From Amycolatopsis cihanbeyliensis (GTDB taxonomy: Bacteria > Actinomycetota > Actinomycetes > Mycobacteriales > Pseudonocardiaceae): a stretch of DNA of 64,000 nucleotides. A program made the position numbers and the translations under genes. The first letter of the stretch is position 1; every line of letters begins with the position of its first letter. The DNA is taken from NCBI RefSeq assembly GCF_006715045.1, contig NZ_VFML01000001.1:3130501-3194500 (forward strand), written 5' to 3'. Shown piece after piece: positions 26,299-35,013 of the stretch. The notes under the pieces are model-generated. The model was not told where the DNA came from. It saw nothing but the letters and a program-made list of their open reading frames with translations, and searched no databases.

Positions 26299-28145
26299 CG
26301 GCGCTCGCGATCGCCCGCCAGCGCGATCCCGGCGGCCAGCAGCAGGGCCAGCGCGCCTGCCACGGCGATCCACAGGCCGGTGCCGGGGCTCGCGCCGACC
26401 ATCTCGGCACCGGCCAGCGGCAGCTCCGCGGCCCGCAGTCCCAGTACGCAGGCGGCACCCAGCAGCAGCGCGGCGGCGCGCGGCGGCCGGCTGCGCGGAG
26501 CGAGCGCGGCGGCGCCGAGCACGGTGAGCAGCCCGACCAGCAGCCCGATCGACGGGGTGCCGAGGCTCGACCACAGCCCGGGTGCGGTGTAGTCCGGTGC
26601 GACCGTCACCGGCGTGCCGAAGGCGCCGACGGCAAGGATCGCGGCGGCGACGAGCGGCGCGGTCAGGCTCGGTCCGGCCGTGGCGGGCGCCGCACCGTCC
26701 GGGCCGTGCCCGCCGTCCTCGCGCTCCACCATCCCGGCCACGACCGAGCAGCAGGCCGTGAGCGCGGCTCCGACCAGCGCCACCGACACCCAGAGCACCC
26801 CGCGACCCAGCTGCACCAGGTTGTTCTGGATCCCGGTGGCGGCCACACCGGTATCCAGCACGGCCGTGCCGGTGAGCAGCACCCCGGCCCAGGCCACCGA
26901 CAGCGCGGGGCGGATCAGCGCGGCGAGCCCCGGCACGAACATGCCCAGTGCGAGCACACCGACCAGCGCCCCGGCGATCAGCAGCGAGGTGCGTGCGGGG
27001 CTGTCCGGCGCGGTGAACGGCGCCTCGGCGACGAGCTGGTCGGACAGCGCCCCGGCGAGCGCCGCGGCCGCGGTCAGCAGGCCGAGGACCCCGGTGGCGA
27101 ACTGCAGCCTGCCCAGCCCTGGCAGTCGTGCCTCACCGGCCTCGGCCGTGTCACTGGGGTCACCGGGGTCACCGGGGTCACCGGCGTCACCGAGGTCACC
27201 GGTGCGTTCCCGTGACTCGCCCGCGGCGAACCGGACACAACCCAGCGCCGCCAGTGCCAGCGCGGCCACCAGCACCAGCACCGGCCCCGCGCTGCCGCTC
27301 AACCCGGGCAGGTGCCAGGACACGGCGACCGGCAGCGCCAGCCCGGTGAGCCCGATGGCCAACCCGAACAGCACCCCCCTGGCCAGCCCGGTCACCCCCG
27401 AGCTCACCCCCACGGCCGCGGCCAGCGGCAGCGCGCAGGCCAGCAGCAGGGAACCGACCAGCGGGGCCGTCGAACCCTCGAAGGCACCGCGACCGAGCAG
27501 GTAGAGGTCCTCGGAGGTGAACGGCGCCATCAGCAGCCCAACCGAGGCGACCACGCCCATCGACACGGCCAGCGGCAGCCACCGCCGCCTGCCGGCCTCG
27601 GGCAGCCCGTCGTCCAACTCGGGACGCCGCCGGATCACCCGCACGGCGAGTATCCCGGCGATACCGATCGCGAGATGACCGGCGAGCAGCAACCAGAAAC
27701 CCGTGGTCGGCGGCGGGGAGGCCACCGTCCGCGGCAGGTACAGCTCGGGGCGCGCCGCCAGCGAGGCGTCGACCACGAACTGCAGGTCGAGCACGACGCT
27801 GCCGGGCACGAGGGCCGCCATCCCAGCAAGCACCCCGGCCGCGATCACCCGGCGTCCCGCCGCGGCGAGGCCGAACGCCAGTGCGGCGGGGAGCACGGCG
27901 AGCGCGACGAGCATCGGCGCGCTGGTGAAGCCCGGCGAGCCGCCCTCGACCACGGGCAGGCTGGCACCGACCGCGCGCAACACCGCACCCGCGCCCGCCG
28001 CGGTCAACACCCCGGCCAGCGGGACCCCGGTCCGTCCAGCCGCACCCCGCTCGTTCGCCTCCCTGCCGATACGCGAAGGTCCTTCACCCGGGGCCGGGTG
28101 AATCGGGCGCGCGCCCCCGGGGCGCGACTCACTCGTCGAGGCCAT
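26295..28145 (-). CDS. Large polytopic membrane protein of unknown function
   Basis: This is a 616-residue Ala/Leu/Val-rich integral membrane protein with about 14 hydrophobic segments beginning near residue 45. I do not recognise a transporter or enzyme family. A soluble loop near residue 325-340 is encoded by six tandem 9-bp units (about 27150-27200), giving repeated Gly-Asp-Pro. The gene is translationally coupled to the degenerate B12-domain protein and precedes sucCD on the same strand. GTG/ATG choice at 28145 is not supported by a clear ribosome site, and the first 35 residues (Arg/Pro-rich) may be an overextension. Confidence 0.7.
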   Translation of the reverse strand: MASTSESRPGGARPIHPAPGEGPSRIGREANERGAAGRTGVPLAGVLTAAGAGAVLRAVGASLPVVEGGSPGFTSAPMLVALAVLPAALAFGLAAAGRRVIAAGVLAGMAALVPGSVVLDLQFVVDASLAARPELYLPRTVASPPPTTGFWLLLAGHLAIGIAGILAVRVIRRRPELDDGLPEAGRRRWLPLAVSMGVVASVGLLMAPFTSEDLYLLGRGAFEGSTAPLVGSLLLACALPLAAAVGVSSGVTGLARGVLFGLAIGLTGLALPVAVSWHLPGLSGSAGPVLVLVAALALAALGCVRFAAGESRERTGDLGDAGDPGDPGDPSDTAEAGEARLPGLGRLQFATGVLGLLTAAAALAGALSDQLVAEAPFTAPDSPARTSLLIAGALVGVLALGMFVPGLAALIRPALSVAWAGVLLTGTAVLDTGVAATGIQNNLVQLGRGVLWVSVALVGAALTACCSVVAGMVEREDGGHGPDGAAPATAGPSLTAPLVAAAILAVGAFGTPVTVAPDYTAPGLWSSLGTPSIGLLVGLLTVLGAAALAPRSRPPRAAALLLGAACVLGLRAAELPLAGAEMVGASPGTGLWIAVAGALALLLAAGIALAGDRERR

Positions 28146-28405
28146 CGAGGGTCAGGCGCAATCCGGTGCCGGCCGCCGCCCGGAGGTGTCCGCGGCGGGG
28201 ATCACACCGTGCCCCGGCCCGGCTCGACCCACCCGGTGGCCGCGCGGGGACGGCGGGCCCGGCCGCGGGTGTGCACCACGCTCGTTTCGCATCACGTTCA
28301 TCGGTCATGACGCTAGCAAGCACCACGGTGTGTGATGTGTTGTCCGACGCCGGTGGCGCCCGTGCCGCGGGGGCGATGCGGCAGTTCCGGGAAGGTTGGC
28401 CGCAT

Positions 28406-28419
28406 GTAACACACGTCAC
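28406..28419 (+). promoter_or_regulatory. Candidate MtrA-type direct repeat upstream of the M23 peptidase
   Basis: GTAAC (28406-28410) and GTCAC (28415-28419) are separated by four bases. Actinobacterial MtrA sites are loose direct repeats of GTAAC-like pentamers placed upstream of cell-wall hydrolase genes, which is the context here. The match is short, so this is a suggestion only. Confidence 0.3.
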
Positions 28420-28579
28420 ACTGATCGGAGTAATGCACGCTCTACCTTGAGTGATCCGCCGTAACGGCGACGGCCAACGACTCCTCGTTTGGCCGACACG
28501 CCGACGGCATCTTGCCGACATCGGTGCCCCTTCGTTACTGTCCCCCGGTCCCCATTACAGTCAGATCACGAAGCGGACA

Positions 28580-28619
28580 GGCCTGTGCAGGCCAGGAGCG
28601 GTCCCCCCGAAACCGCTCC
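28580..28619 (+). other. Two hairpins in the 5' leader of the M23 peptidase gene
   Basis: GGCCTG/CAGGCC (28580-28593) is followed at once by GGAGCGGT paired with ACCGCTCC (28595-28602 and 28612-28619). They lie 60-100 bases before the start codon in a 532-bp gap (28146-28677) with no convincing gene. I could not match them to the c-di-AMP (ydaO) riboswitch consensus known in front of similar genes. A cis-acting leader is possible. Confidence 0.4.
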
Positions 28620-28677
28620 CCGGGATCCCCCGCCCGGCGTCCGAAGATCTGGCTCCCCGAGTACGGAAGGCCCTGTC

Positions 28678-29490
28678 TTGGCTCGACACCGCTCCCCCGG
28701 CGGTCAAGCTTCGTCCCCGGCCTTGGATGACGCGCACGATGGTGCCGTCGTTCGGGTCCGGGGTGCCCACCGGCTGCCCGCGCCGTCCTCGGCACTGCGT
28801 GGCCGGGTCGTCGTCGCGGCTGTCGCCGCGGGCGCGTTCGCGGCCGCCGCCGCTGGTCAGACCCTGCAAGCCGTCGGATCCTCGGACTCCGACGGGGTCA
28901 CCCCGCTGGCGAACTCCCAGGACGCCACCGCAGCATTCGGTGTTGGTGGTGACGCCCCCACCGGTGCGCCCGAACTGCTCCCGGTCTCCCGGAGCACCGA
29001 CGCCTCCGCCGAGGTACAGAAGCTCACCGACAGCGAGCAGGTGACCCAGGCACGGATCGAACGGGAGGCCGAGGCCAAGCGCAAGGCCGAGGAGGAGGCG
29101 AAGCGCCCGAAGACCGTCGTGCCCGCGCAGGGACGGTTCTCCTCCGGTTTCGGCGCGCGCTGGGGCGGCTCCCACTACGGCATCGACATCGCCAACTCGA
29201 TCGGCACCCCGATCGTCGCCGCCGCCGATGGCACCGTGATCGAGGCCGGCCCGGCCAGCGGCTTCGGCCTGTGGGTCCGTGTCCAGCTGTCCGACGGCAC
29301 GATCCACGTGTACGGCCACATGAACAGCTACTCGGTCAGCGTGGGCCAGCAGGTCAAGGCGGGCGAGAAGATCGCGGAGATCGGCAACCGGGGCCAGTCC
29401 ACCGGGCCGCACCTGCACTTCGAGGTGTGGCAGTCCGGTAAGAAGGTGGACCCGCGCGCCTGGCTCGCCAACCGCGGCGCCTACCTCTGA
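28678..29490 (+). CDS. M23 (LytM) family metallopeptidase, membrane anchored
   Basis: This is a 270-residue cell-wall endopeptidase. There is one N-terminal membrane segment (about 43-62), then a low-complexity region, an Arg/Lys/Glu-rich coiled coil (about 115-148) and the LytM domain (155-268). Zinc ligands are visible in SHYGIDIAN (His and Asp) and GPHLHFEVW (His-x-His). TTG 28678 is preceded by GGAAGG at seven bases and gives a normal short cytoplasmic N-terminus. The gene is divergent from the sucC side and near pcrA, as Rv0950c is in M. tuberculosis. It probably cleaves peptidoglycan cross-bridges or activates amidases during division. Confidence 0.9.
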   Translation: MARHRSPGGQASSPALDDAHDGAVVRVRGAHRLPAPSSALRGRVVVAAVAAGAFAAAAAGQTLQAVGSSDSDGVTPLANSQDATAAFGVGGDAPTGAPELLPVSRSTDASAEVQKLTDSEQVTQARIEREAEAKRKAEEEAKRPKTVVPAQGRFSSGFGARWGGSHYGIDIANSIGTPIVAAADGTVIEAGPASGFGLWVRVQLSDGTIHVYGHMNSYSVSVGQQVKAGEKIAEIGNRGQSTGPHLHFEVWQSGKKVDPRAWLANRGAYL

Positions 29491-29531
29491 GAGCCTGCTC
29501 CGGCCCCGCTCCGCCACGTGGCCGGTGCGCG

Positions 29532-29777
29532 TTACTGACCGGGTAGCCGCCGGATGAAGTACCCGATGGCCACCTGCCACACCAGGCAGAGCCCGCGCCG
29601 CCGGCATCTCCGGCAGTGACCCGCCCCGCCGTGCAGGCGTAACAACGTCCGCCAGGCCGCGGCCGTCCTGCCGGCCTCGCGCGCCAGTGTTCCGCGTTCC
29701 CCTTTCGCGTGCGCCACGACCTCGTCGAGGTAGCGCCAGACTCCGTCGGAGACGAGCCGAAACCACGATTCGTCCAC
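29532..29777 (-). CDS. Small Cys-motif protein with its own LexA box
   Basis: This is an 81-residue protein: a hydrophilic helical N-terminal half (VDESWFRLVSDGVWRYLDEV), then a basic CRRCRRRGLC cluster with three Cys, and a hydrophobic C-terminus (LVWQVAIGYFIRRL). CxxC followed by a third Cys suggests metal binding or disulphide chemistry, but the family is unknown to me. GTG 29777 has TGGAGG seven bases upstream; ATG 29813 is an alternative. A perfect SOS box lies 43-58 bp upstream, pointing to DNA-damage induction. It follows pcrA on the same strand and converges with the M23 gene. Confidence 0.6.
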   Translation of the reverse strand: MDESWFRLVSDGVWRYLDEVVAHAKGERGTLAREAGRTAAAWRTLLRLHGGAGHCRRCRRRGLCLVWQVAIGYFIRRLPGQ

Positions 29778-29819
29778 ACTGCGGCCTCCAGTTCCGGCGA
29801 TGGCGATCGCCATCCCATG

Positions 29820-29835
29820 TCGAACTTCTGTTCGA
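29820..29835 (-). promoter_or_regulatory. LexA (SOS) box upstream of the small Cys-motif gene
   Basis: TCGAACTTCTGTTCGA fits the actinobacterial SOS consensus TCGAAC-N4-GTTCGA with no mismatch. It lies between the end of pcrA (29918) and the start of the small gene (29777), so it can only serve the small leftward gene. It is the second perfect box in the window. Confidence 0.8.
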
Positions 29836-29917
29836 AGCCTAGTGCGGGGGTCCGACAGTTTCCGTGGTTGGCCGCCGTGGCGGGGTGGTGGCCGCTACCG
29901 GAGGGCGGCCGCGGTCG

Positions 29918-32365
29918 TCACAGCTTGACCATGGGGACGCTGCCGATCAGCATCAGGCGCACCTTCCCGGAGGCACCGAAGTCGATGGTCGCGGTGGCGC
30001 GCGGGCCGGTGCCGTCCGTGGCGACCACCGTGCCCAGCCCGTACTTGTCGTGGCTGACCCGGTCTCCGACATCCAGCTTCATCGCCACGGTGTCCTTCCA
30101 CCCCGTGAACGAGGTGGTGCGCATACCCCCCGCGGCGACCCCGGCCTGGGCGGAGTCGGCACCGAACCCGGAGCGGCGACCCCAGGTGGTCGCGGCGCGG
30201 GGCGAACCGGAGGAGCCGCCGGCGACCGGTTCCTCCCGCCGCCATTCCACGAGCTCGGCCGGGATCTCGTCGAGGAACCGCGAGGCCGGGTTGTTCATCG
30301 GCTGGCCCCATGCGGAGCGAACCAGTGCCCGGGACAGGTAGAGGCGCTGCCGTGCCCTGGTGATCGCCACATAGGCCAGCCTGCGCTCCTCGGCCAGTTC
30401 CTTCGGGTCGCCGAGGGCACGCAGGTGCGGGAAGATCCCGTCCTCCCAGCCGGTGCCGAACACCACCGGGTACTCCAGTCCCTTGGCGGTGTGCACCGTC
30501 ATCAGGGTGACCACGCCGGCGTCCTCGTCGTCCGCGCCGTCCTCGCCGTCCTCGTCGTCGGCGCCGTCGGCCGCCGGGATGGAGTCGGCGTCGGCGACCA
30601 GCGACACCCGCTCCAGGAACGCGGGCAGCGACCCGGGTGCGGGTACCCCGGGCGCGGCGTCGGCCTCGTCCGCGACGGCGTCGGTGGTGTCGCCGTCCGC
30701 GTCCTCGGGCGGCGGCGCGCTCTCGGTGAACTCCCTGGCGACCGTGACCAGTTCGGTCAGGTTCTCCAGCCGGGAGGCGTCCTGCGGGTCGTCCGACTCC
30801 TCCAACTCCGTCCGGTAGCCGGTGCGGTCGAGCACCGCCTCCAGCACTTCGGCCACCTCGGCGCCCTCCGCGACCAGTTCGGCCAGCCCGTCGATCAGTT
30901 CGACGAACGCCGCGATGCACTTCTGTGAGCGGGAGTTGAGCAGCGGCAACCTGCCTGCGACCGCGTCCCGCAGCGCGGCGGCGAAGGAGATGCGCTCCCG
31001 CTCGGCGTGCGTGGCCACCACGGCCTCGGCCCGGTCGCCGATGCCCCGCTTCGGCACGTTCAGGATCCGCCGCAGGCTGACCGTGTCCTCGGGATTGGCC
31101 AGTACCCGCAGGTAGGCAAGGGAGTCGCGCACCTCGCGGCGCTCGTAGAAGCGCACCCCGCCGATCACCCGGTACGGCAGGCCGAGCCGGATGAAGATCT
31201 CCTCGAACACCCGCGACTGGTTGTTGGTCCGGTAGAAGACGGCGACGTCGGAGTAGTTCGCCTCACCCGCGTCGGCGAGCGCGTCGATCTCGTTCGCGAC
31301 GAAGGCCGCCTCGTCGTGGTCGTTGTCCGCGACGTAGCCGACGATCTTCGTGCCGTCCCCCGCCTCGGTCCACAACCGCTTGTCCCGCCGGTTCGGGTTG
31401 CGCGCGATCACCGCGTTGGCCGCGGACAGGATGGTCTGCGTCGAGCGGTAGTTCTGCTCGAGCATGATGGTGCGCGCGCGCTGGAAGTCGCGCTCGAACT
31501 CCTCGATGTTGCGGATCGTGGCGCCGCGGAAGGCGTAGATCGACTGGTCCGCGTCGCCGACGACGCACAACTCGGCCGGCTCGACCCCGGACTCCGTCGG
31601 CTCGGTGCCCGCGAGCTCCCGTACCAGGGTGTACTGCGCGTGGTTGGTGTCCTGGTACTCGTCGACCAATATGTGGGTGAACCGCCTGCGATAGTGCTCG
31701 GCGACGTCGGGGAAGGCCTGCAGCAGCTCCACCGTGCGCATGATCAGGTCGTCGAAGTCGAAGGCGTTGGCCGCGGTGAGCCTGCGCTGGTACTCGGCAT
31801 AGACCTCGGCGACGCGCCGCTCCAGGTCGTTCGCGGCCGCGGCGGCCGCCGCGGCGGCGTCCAGCAGCTCGTTCTTCAGGTTGGAGATGTGCACGGCCAG
31901 CGTGCGCGCCGGGTAGCGCTTCGCGTCCAGGTCGAGGTCCCTGGCGACCAGGGTGATGAGCCGCCGCGCGTCGTCGGCGTCGTAGATGGAGAAGTTCGAG
32001 GACATCTCGAGCGTCTTGGCCTCGCGGCGCAGCAGCCGTACGCACATCGAGTGAAACGTGGATACCCACATGGCATTCGCCCTGCGGCCGACCAGCTCGC
32101 TGACCCGCTCACGCATCTCGGCCGCGGCCTTGTTGGTGAAGGTGATGGCCATGACCTGCCCGGGATGCACCCCACGTTCGGCGAGCAGGTAGGCGATCCG
32201 CCTGGTCAGCACCCGGGTCTTACCGGACCCCGCGCCCGCGACCACCAGCAGCGGTGTGCCGGTGTGCTCGACCGCGGCCCGCTGGGCAGGGTTCAGGTCC
32301 CCGAGCGGCTCGGCGTGCCGGGTCTCGGTCGGGTTGTCGGCGGGGAGATCGAAGAGGGTGCTCAT
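29918..32365 (-). CDS. pcrA: ATP-dependent DNA helicase PcrA/UvrD1
   Basis: This is an SF1A 3'-5' helicase of about 815 residues used in nucleotide-excision repair and replication restart. Motif Q/I is LNPAQRAAVEHTGTPLLVVA followed by GAGSGKTR (Walker A). VDEYQDTNHAQY is motif II, FRGATIRNIEEF, QNYRSTQTIL and VTLMTVHTAKGLEYPVVF are motifs III-V, and YVAITRARQRLYL is motif VI. The C-terminal Tudor-like tail (VSHDKYGLGTVVATDG) that binds RNA polymerase or Ku is present. ATG 32365 (MSTLFDLP) is preferred over TTG 32368. Gene order with M23 and chorismate mutase matches Rv0948c-Rv0950c. Confidence 0.96.
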   Translation of the reverse strand: MSTLFDLPADNPTETRHAEPLGDLNPAQRAAVEHTGTPLLVVAGAGSGKTRVLTRRIAYLLAERGVHPGQVMAITFTNKAAAEMRERVSELVGRRANAMWVSTFHSMCVRLLRREAKTLEMSSNFSIYDADDARRLITLVARDLDLDAKRYPARTLAVHISNLKNELLDAAAAAAAAANDLERRVAEVYAEYQRRLTAANAFDFDDLIMRTVELLQAFPDVAEHYRRRFTHILVDEYQDTNHAQYTLVRELAGTEPTESGVEPAELCVVGDADQSIYAFRGATIRNIEEFERDFQRARTIMLEQNYRSTQTILSAANAVIARNPNRRDKRLWTEAGDGTKIVGYVADNDHDEAAFVANEIDALADAGEANYSDVAVFYRTNNQSRVFEEIFIRLGLPYRVIGGVRFYERREVRDSLAYLRVLANPEDTVSLRRILNVPKRGIGDRAEAVVATHAERERISFAAALRDAVAGRLPLLNSRSQKCIAAFVELIDGLAELVAEGAEVAEVLEAVLDRTGYRTELEESDDPQDASRLENLTELVTVAREFTESAPPPEDADGDTTDAVADEADAAPGVPAPGSLPAFLERVSLVADADSIPAADGADDEDGEDGADDEDAGVVTLMTVHTAKGLEYPVVFGTGWEDGIFPHLRALGDPKELAEERRLAYVAITRARQRLYLSRALVRSAWGQPMNNPASRFLDEIPAELVEWRREEPVAGGSSGSPRAATTWGRRSGFGADSAQAGVAAGGMRTTSFTGWKDTVAMKLDVGDRVSHDKYGLGTVVATDGTGPRATATIDFGASGKVRLMLIGSVPMVKL

Positions 32366-32618
32366 CAAGGGTCCACGCTACCCGGGGGCACCGACGGGGT
32401 TCGAAGGTTGGCACGAGTAGGGAAGTGGGAGTTGACCGGACCTGTGCCATACTCGGGGCATGCGCCACCACGCGTTCCGATTTTTCTACGGGATCCGGAC
32501 TCCGGCTCCCGTGATCGCGTAGCGCACAGTCGCCATCACCAAGCCCCGGAGTCTCACGGACCCGGGGATTTCGGTGAACTCGGGGCCAGTGGGGGTCCGG
32601 ACCAACCGGAGGTCGGAG

Positions 32619-32909
32619 ATGAATACTCGAACCGAGAATGCGGACGGATCGACCGAGGTACCGCCCCCCGCGGAGGTCGATGCACTGCGCACGGAGATCG
32701 ATCAACTGGACGCCGACATCCTGCGGCTGGTCAAACGCAGGGTGGAGGTGTCGAGGACGATCGGCGCGGCCCGAATGGCCGCGGGCGGCACCCGGATCGT
32801 CTACAACCGGGAGATGGACGTGCTCGCCCGCTACCGCGAACTCGGGCCGGAGGGCCGCCAGCTCGCGATGGCGCTGCTCAACCTCGGCCGCGGCCGGCTC
32901 GGTCGCTGA
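32619..32909 (+). CDS. aroQ: Chorismate mutase, AroQ (intracellular, actinobacterial type)
   Basis: This is a 96-residue all-helical AroQ-delta chorismate mutase making prephenate for Phe/Tyr synthesis. The stretch DQLDADILRLVKRRVEVSRT, then GGTRIVYNREMDVLARY and the C-terminal NLGRGRLGR closely follow M. tuberculosis Rv0948c. Such enzymes are weakly active alone and are stimulated by DAHP synthase through the conserved C-terminal RLG residues, present here. ATG 32619 follows AGGTCGGAG. The 250-bp gap to pcrA (divergent) contains a six-pair hairpin around 32488-32512 but no clear promoter. Confidence 0.95.
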   Translation: MNTRTENADGSTEVPPPAEVDALRTEIDQLDADILRLVKRRVEVSRTIGAARMAAGGTRIVYNREMDVLARYRELGPEGRQLAMALLNLGRGRLGR

Positions 32910-32986
32910 GCACCCGTTCCTGAACCGTCGGAAAACTCAGGGGGTTCCCGGAGTCGCGGCACGGCGATCGGGGGCACACTGGGGGT

Positions 32987-33301
32987 ATGAACACGATCGT
33001 CAACCTGATCGCCGTGATCGTCGCCATCGCGAGCGTGCTCGCCGCGCTCGGACATGCCGGTTACCTGGGCATGCTCTACAGCGCGGCGAACAAGCGCGCC
33101 GGTGGGTCGCCCATCGCGCAGTACGTGCGGACCAGGTGGGCGCTCGCCGGCGGCACCGCCGCCGCCTCGCTGCTCGCCTGGCTGCTGACCATGGGCGGCC
33201 CGGCCCTGGACGTGCTCGCGATCCTGCTCGCGCTGGGTAGCGGCGCGGTCACCACCAAGGCGTTGCAGTCCACGCAGGCGCGGTACCGCAGCGGCGGCTG
33301 A
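32987..33301 (+). CDS. Small membrane protein of unknown function
   Basis: This is a 104-residue protein with hydrophobic segments at about 3-25, 52-70 and 72-92 and a basic C-terminus (TQARYRSGG). There is no recognised domain. ATG 32987 lacks a strong ribosome site (GGGGGTATG context). It follows aroQ by 77 bp on the same strand and may share its transcript. The gap after it (33302-33567) holds the TGCA-rich region upstream of the next gene. Confidence 0.6.
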   Translation: MNTIVNLIAVIVAIASVLAALGHAGYLGMLYSAANKRAGGSPIAQYVRTRWALAGGTAAASLLAWLLTMGGPALDVLAILLALGSGAVTTKALQSTQARYRSGG

Positions 33302-33453
33302 GGGAGCACGGCCCGCGGCGTTCCCGCCGCTTACCCGTTTGGCTGCGCCCGTCGGAGTGAAACCGGGCCTCCCGTGCCACCAATCCGGACGAAGGCTCCT
33401 ACCCTGATGCGGGTGAGGGACCACGGGTGCATGATGCGGTCGGCAAGTTGCCG

Positions 33454-33463
33454 TGCAAGTGCA
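33454..33463 (+). promoter_or_regulatory. TGCA-NG-TGCA motif, site 1
   Basis: TGCAAGTGCA lies 105 bp upstream of the start at 33568. Three more TGCA words occur within 26-30 bp either side (33428, 33472, 33485). The same ten-base motif occurs upstream of the next two signalling or envelope genes, suggesting a shared regulator. Confidence 0.4.
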
Positions 33464-33567
33464 GCGTGGCGTGCATATGCTCAGTGCACCAGCTGTTCCG
33501 TTGGTCCATTCGGCGGAACGACGCCCGGAATGCCATCAGCAGGCGCGAGGGGAGGGGTCCACCCAAT

Positions 33568-34803
33568 ATGAATGGCGGGGCCGAATCCACCGAGCATCGC
33601 GCACAACCCACCGCGCACGCGGGCAGGCATCGGAGGGAACGCACGGGTACCTGGACACCCGCCGTGCCCGCCCAGCACGGGGCGAGCAGGCACCGGGCCG
33701 CCGAGGACCCGCTGGAGGACTCGGTCAGCGGCTCGCTGCCGACGGGCGCCCGTCGCACCGGTGCCGAGCCCGGCTGCCGGGTCGGTTACCCCACCACCCG
33801 CGGCGAGCTCCCGATCGTCGTGCCGGAGCAGCCGACGGTGCCGACCGGCCCGGCACCGATATCCCCGGCGCCCCCGGTACCGCCGAACGGCGCCGGTCAC
33901 GAGCCGCACCCCGCGGGCAGTGCCGGCACCGAGAACGAGGAACCCACGGTGCGCCGCAAGCGGGTCACCCTCACCCCGCGGCCGGAGGCGGAACCGGCCA
34001 CGGATGAGGAGAGCCGGCTGTACATCGCGCCGCCCCCGGACGGTCTCAGCAAGTTCGACCTCGGTTCGGTGCCCGCATCGGTCACCCCGCCCCGGAGCTG
34101 GCGCAAGGCCGCCTGGTTCGCCACGGCCTCCTCCGGAGGCGTGGTCGTCGCGCTGCTGTTCGCCGGATCACTGCTGGTGAGCCAGCCCACCGAACCCCAT
34201 TCGCAGGCCATCGACGGGTGGCCGAACTCCTCGGGCGGGCAGCCATCGGTCAGCGGGGAGGCGCCGGTCGACCGGGTCACCAGCACCGGTGGGACGCCGA
34301 CCGGTACCGCCGAGGGCTCCGGCTCCCTCGGCAAGTCGCGCAGCGGACTCGCCGGCGCCGGATCGGGCGCCAGCTTCCCCGAGCACAGCACCGCCGCCTC
34401 GACCACGCGGACCACCACCCCCGCGCCCACCAGCACGCATGCCCCGATCAAACCGCCGGTCACCAGGGCACCGAAGAGCACGGCCGAACCACGGCACGTG
34501 GTGATGTTCTTCGACCCGGAGACCATGGGCAAGCGCTCCGAGGACTACCTCAACCTGGTCACCGAGGACGCCGCGCGGGCGCACCGGCTCACCACCGGCC
34601 CGCTCGCCACCGAGGGCCCGAACGGCCTGCAACGCCGGTACGCGGACATCGCGTACTTCGAGGTCAAGCAGGTCTACATCGACCCGAACCAGGGCTACAC
34701 GATCAACACGGTCACCGTCACCCACCACGACGGGAGCAAGACCGGTCAGCAGCGAACGCTGGTCTTCGACGAGAGCAACAAGATCGAGAAGGACGCCCAG
34801 TAA
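33568..34803 (+). CDS. Single-pass membrane protein with Thr-rich stalk and extracytoplasmic domain
   Basis: This is a 411-residue protein. A long Pro/Arg/Glu-rich cytoplasmic region (1-185) leads to one membrane helix (about 190-212, FATASSGGVVVALLFAGSLL), a Ser/Thr/Pro/Gly-rich stalk (215-305) and a folded C-terminal domain of about 100 residues (HVVMFFDPETMGKRSEDYLN, YADIAYFEVKQVYIDPNQGY). The end domain may have an NTF2-like or lipoprotein-type fold, but I cannot name it. ATG 33568 has GGGAGGGG at about ten bases. It resembles the next gene in design, and both precede a Ser/Thr kinase; the cytoplasmic part has several Thr-Pro sites that could be phosphorylated. Confidence 0.7.
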   Translation: MNGGAESTEHRAQPTAHAGRHRRERTGTWTPAVPAQHGASRHRAAEDPLEDSVSGSLPTGARRTGAEPGCRVGYPTTRGELPIVVPEQPTVPTGPAPISPAPPVPPNGAGHEPHPAGSAGTENEEPTVRRKRVTLTPRPEAEPATDEESRLYIAPPPDGLSKFDLGSVPASVTPPRSWRKAAWFATASSGGVVVALLFAGSLLVSQPTEPHSQAIDGWPNSSGGQPSVSGEAPVDRVTSTGGTPTGTAEGSGSLGKSRSGLAGAGSGASFPEHSTAASTTRTTTPAPTSTHAPIKPPVTRAPKSTAEPRHVVMFFDPETMGKRSEDYLNLVTEDAARAHRLTTGPLATEGPNGLQRRYADIAYFEVKQVYIDPNQGYTINTVTVTHHDGSKTGQQRTLVFDESNKIEKDAQ

Positions 34804-34843
34804 CGGCTCGAACGCATAGCGCGATAACACGTTCACCTGCTGT

Positions 34844-34878
34844 TGCAAGTGCAGAGAACACAACCTGTTGCACGTGCA
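34844..34878 (+). promoter_or_regulatory. TGCA-NG-TGCA motif, sites 2 and 3
   Basis: TGCAAGTGCA (34844-34853) and TGCACGTGCA (34869-34878) are set 25 bp apart in the same orientation, each preceded by T and followed by G (a 13-bp direct repeat). They lie about 140-170 bp before the start at 35014. The second is a perfect ten-base palindrome. Confidence 0.45.
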
Positions 34879-35013
34879 GTGCGGCGAGTGGCGAAAGGTT
34901 GCGCTAGTCGGGTGACATGCGTTGCCGCTCGTCGTACTCCGACAGCACTCCACCGATAGAGACTGGTCGCGCCCGTCGCGACCAGGTTCGCTGATCGCCA
35001 GAGGTTCACAGCT

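Noticed and set aside
28129..28308. Leftward 59-codon ORF overlapping the start of the large membrane-protein gene
   Set aside because: The frame shows mixed third-position bases, no ribosome site and no recognisable protein; it overlaps the next start by 17 bp. Possible but not supported.
28560..28677. c-di-AMP (ydaO-type) riboswitch before the M23 peptidase
   Set aside because: Context fits, but the conserved GGGUGAAUC and CCGUCAGCUAAC-like segments are not present; only unrelated hairpins are seen.
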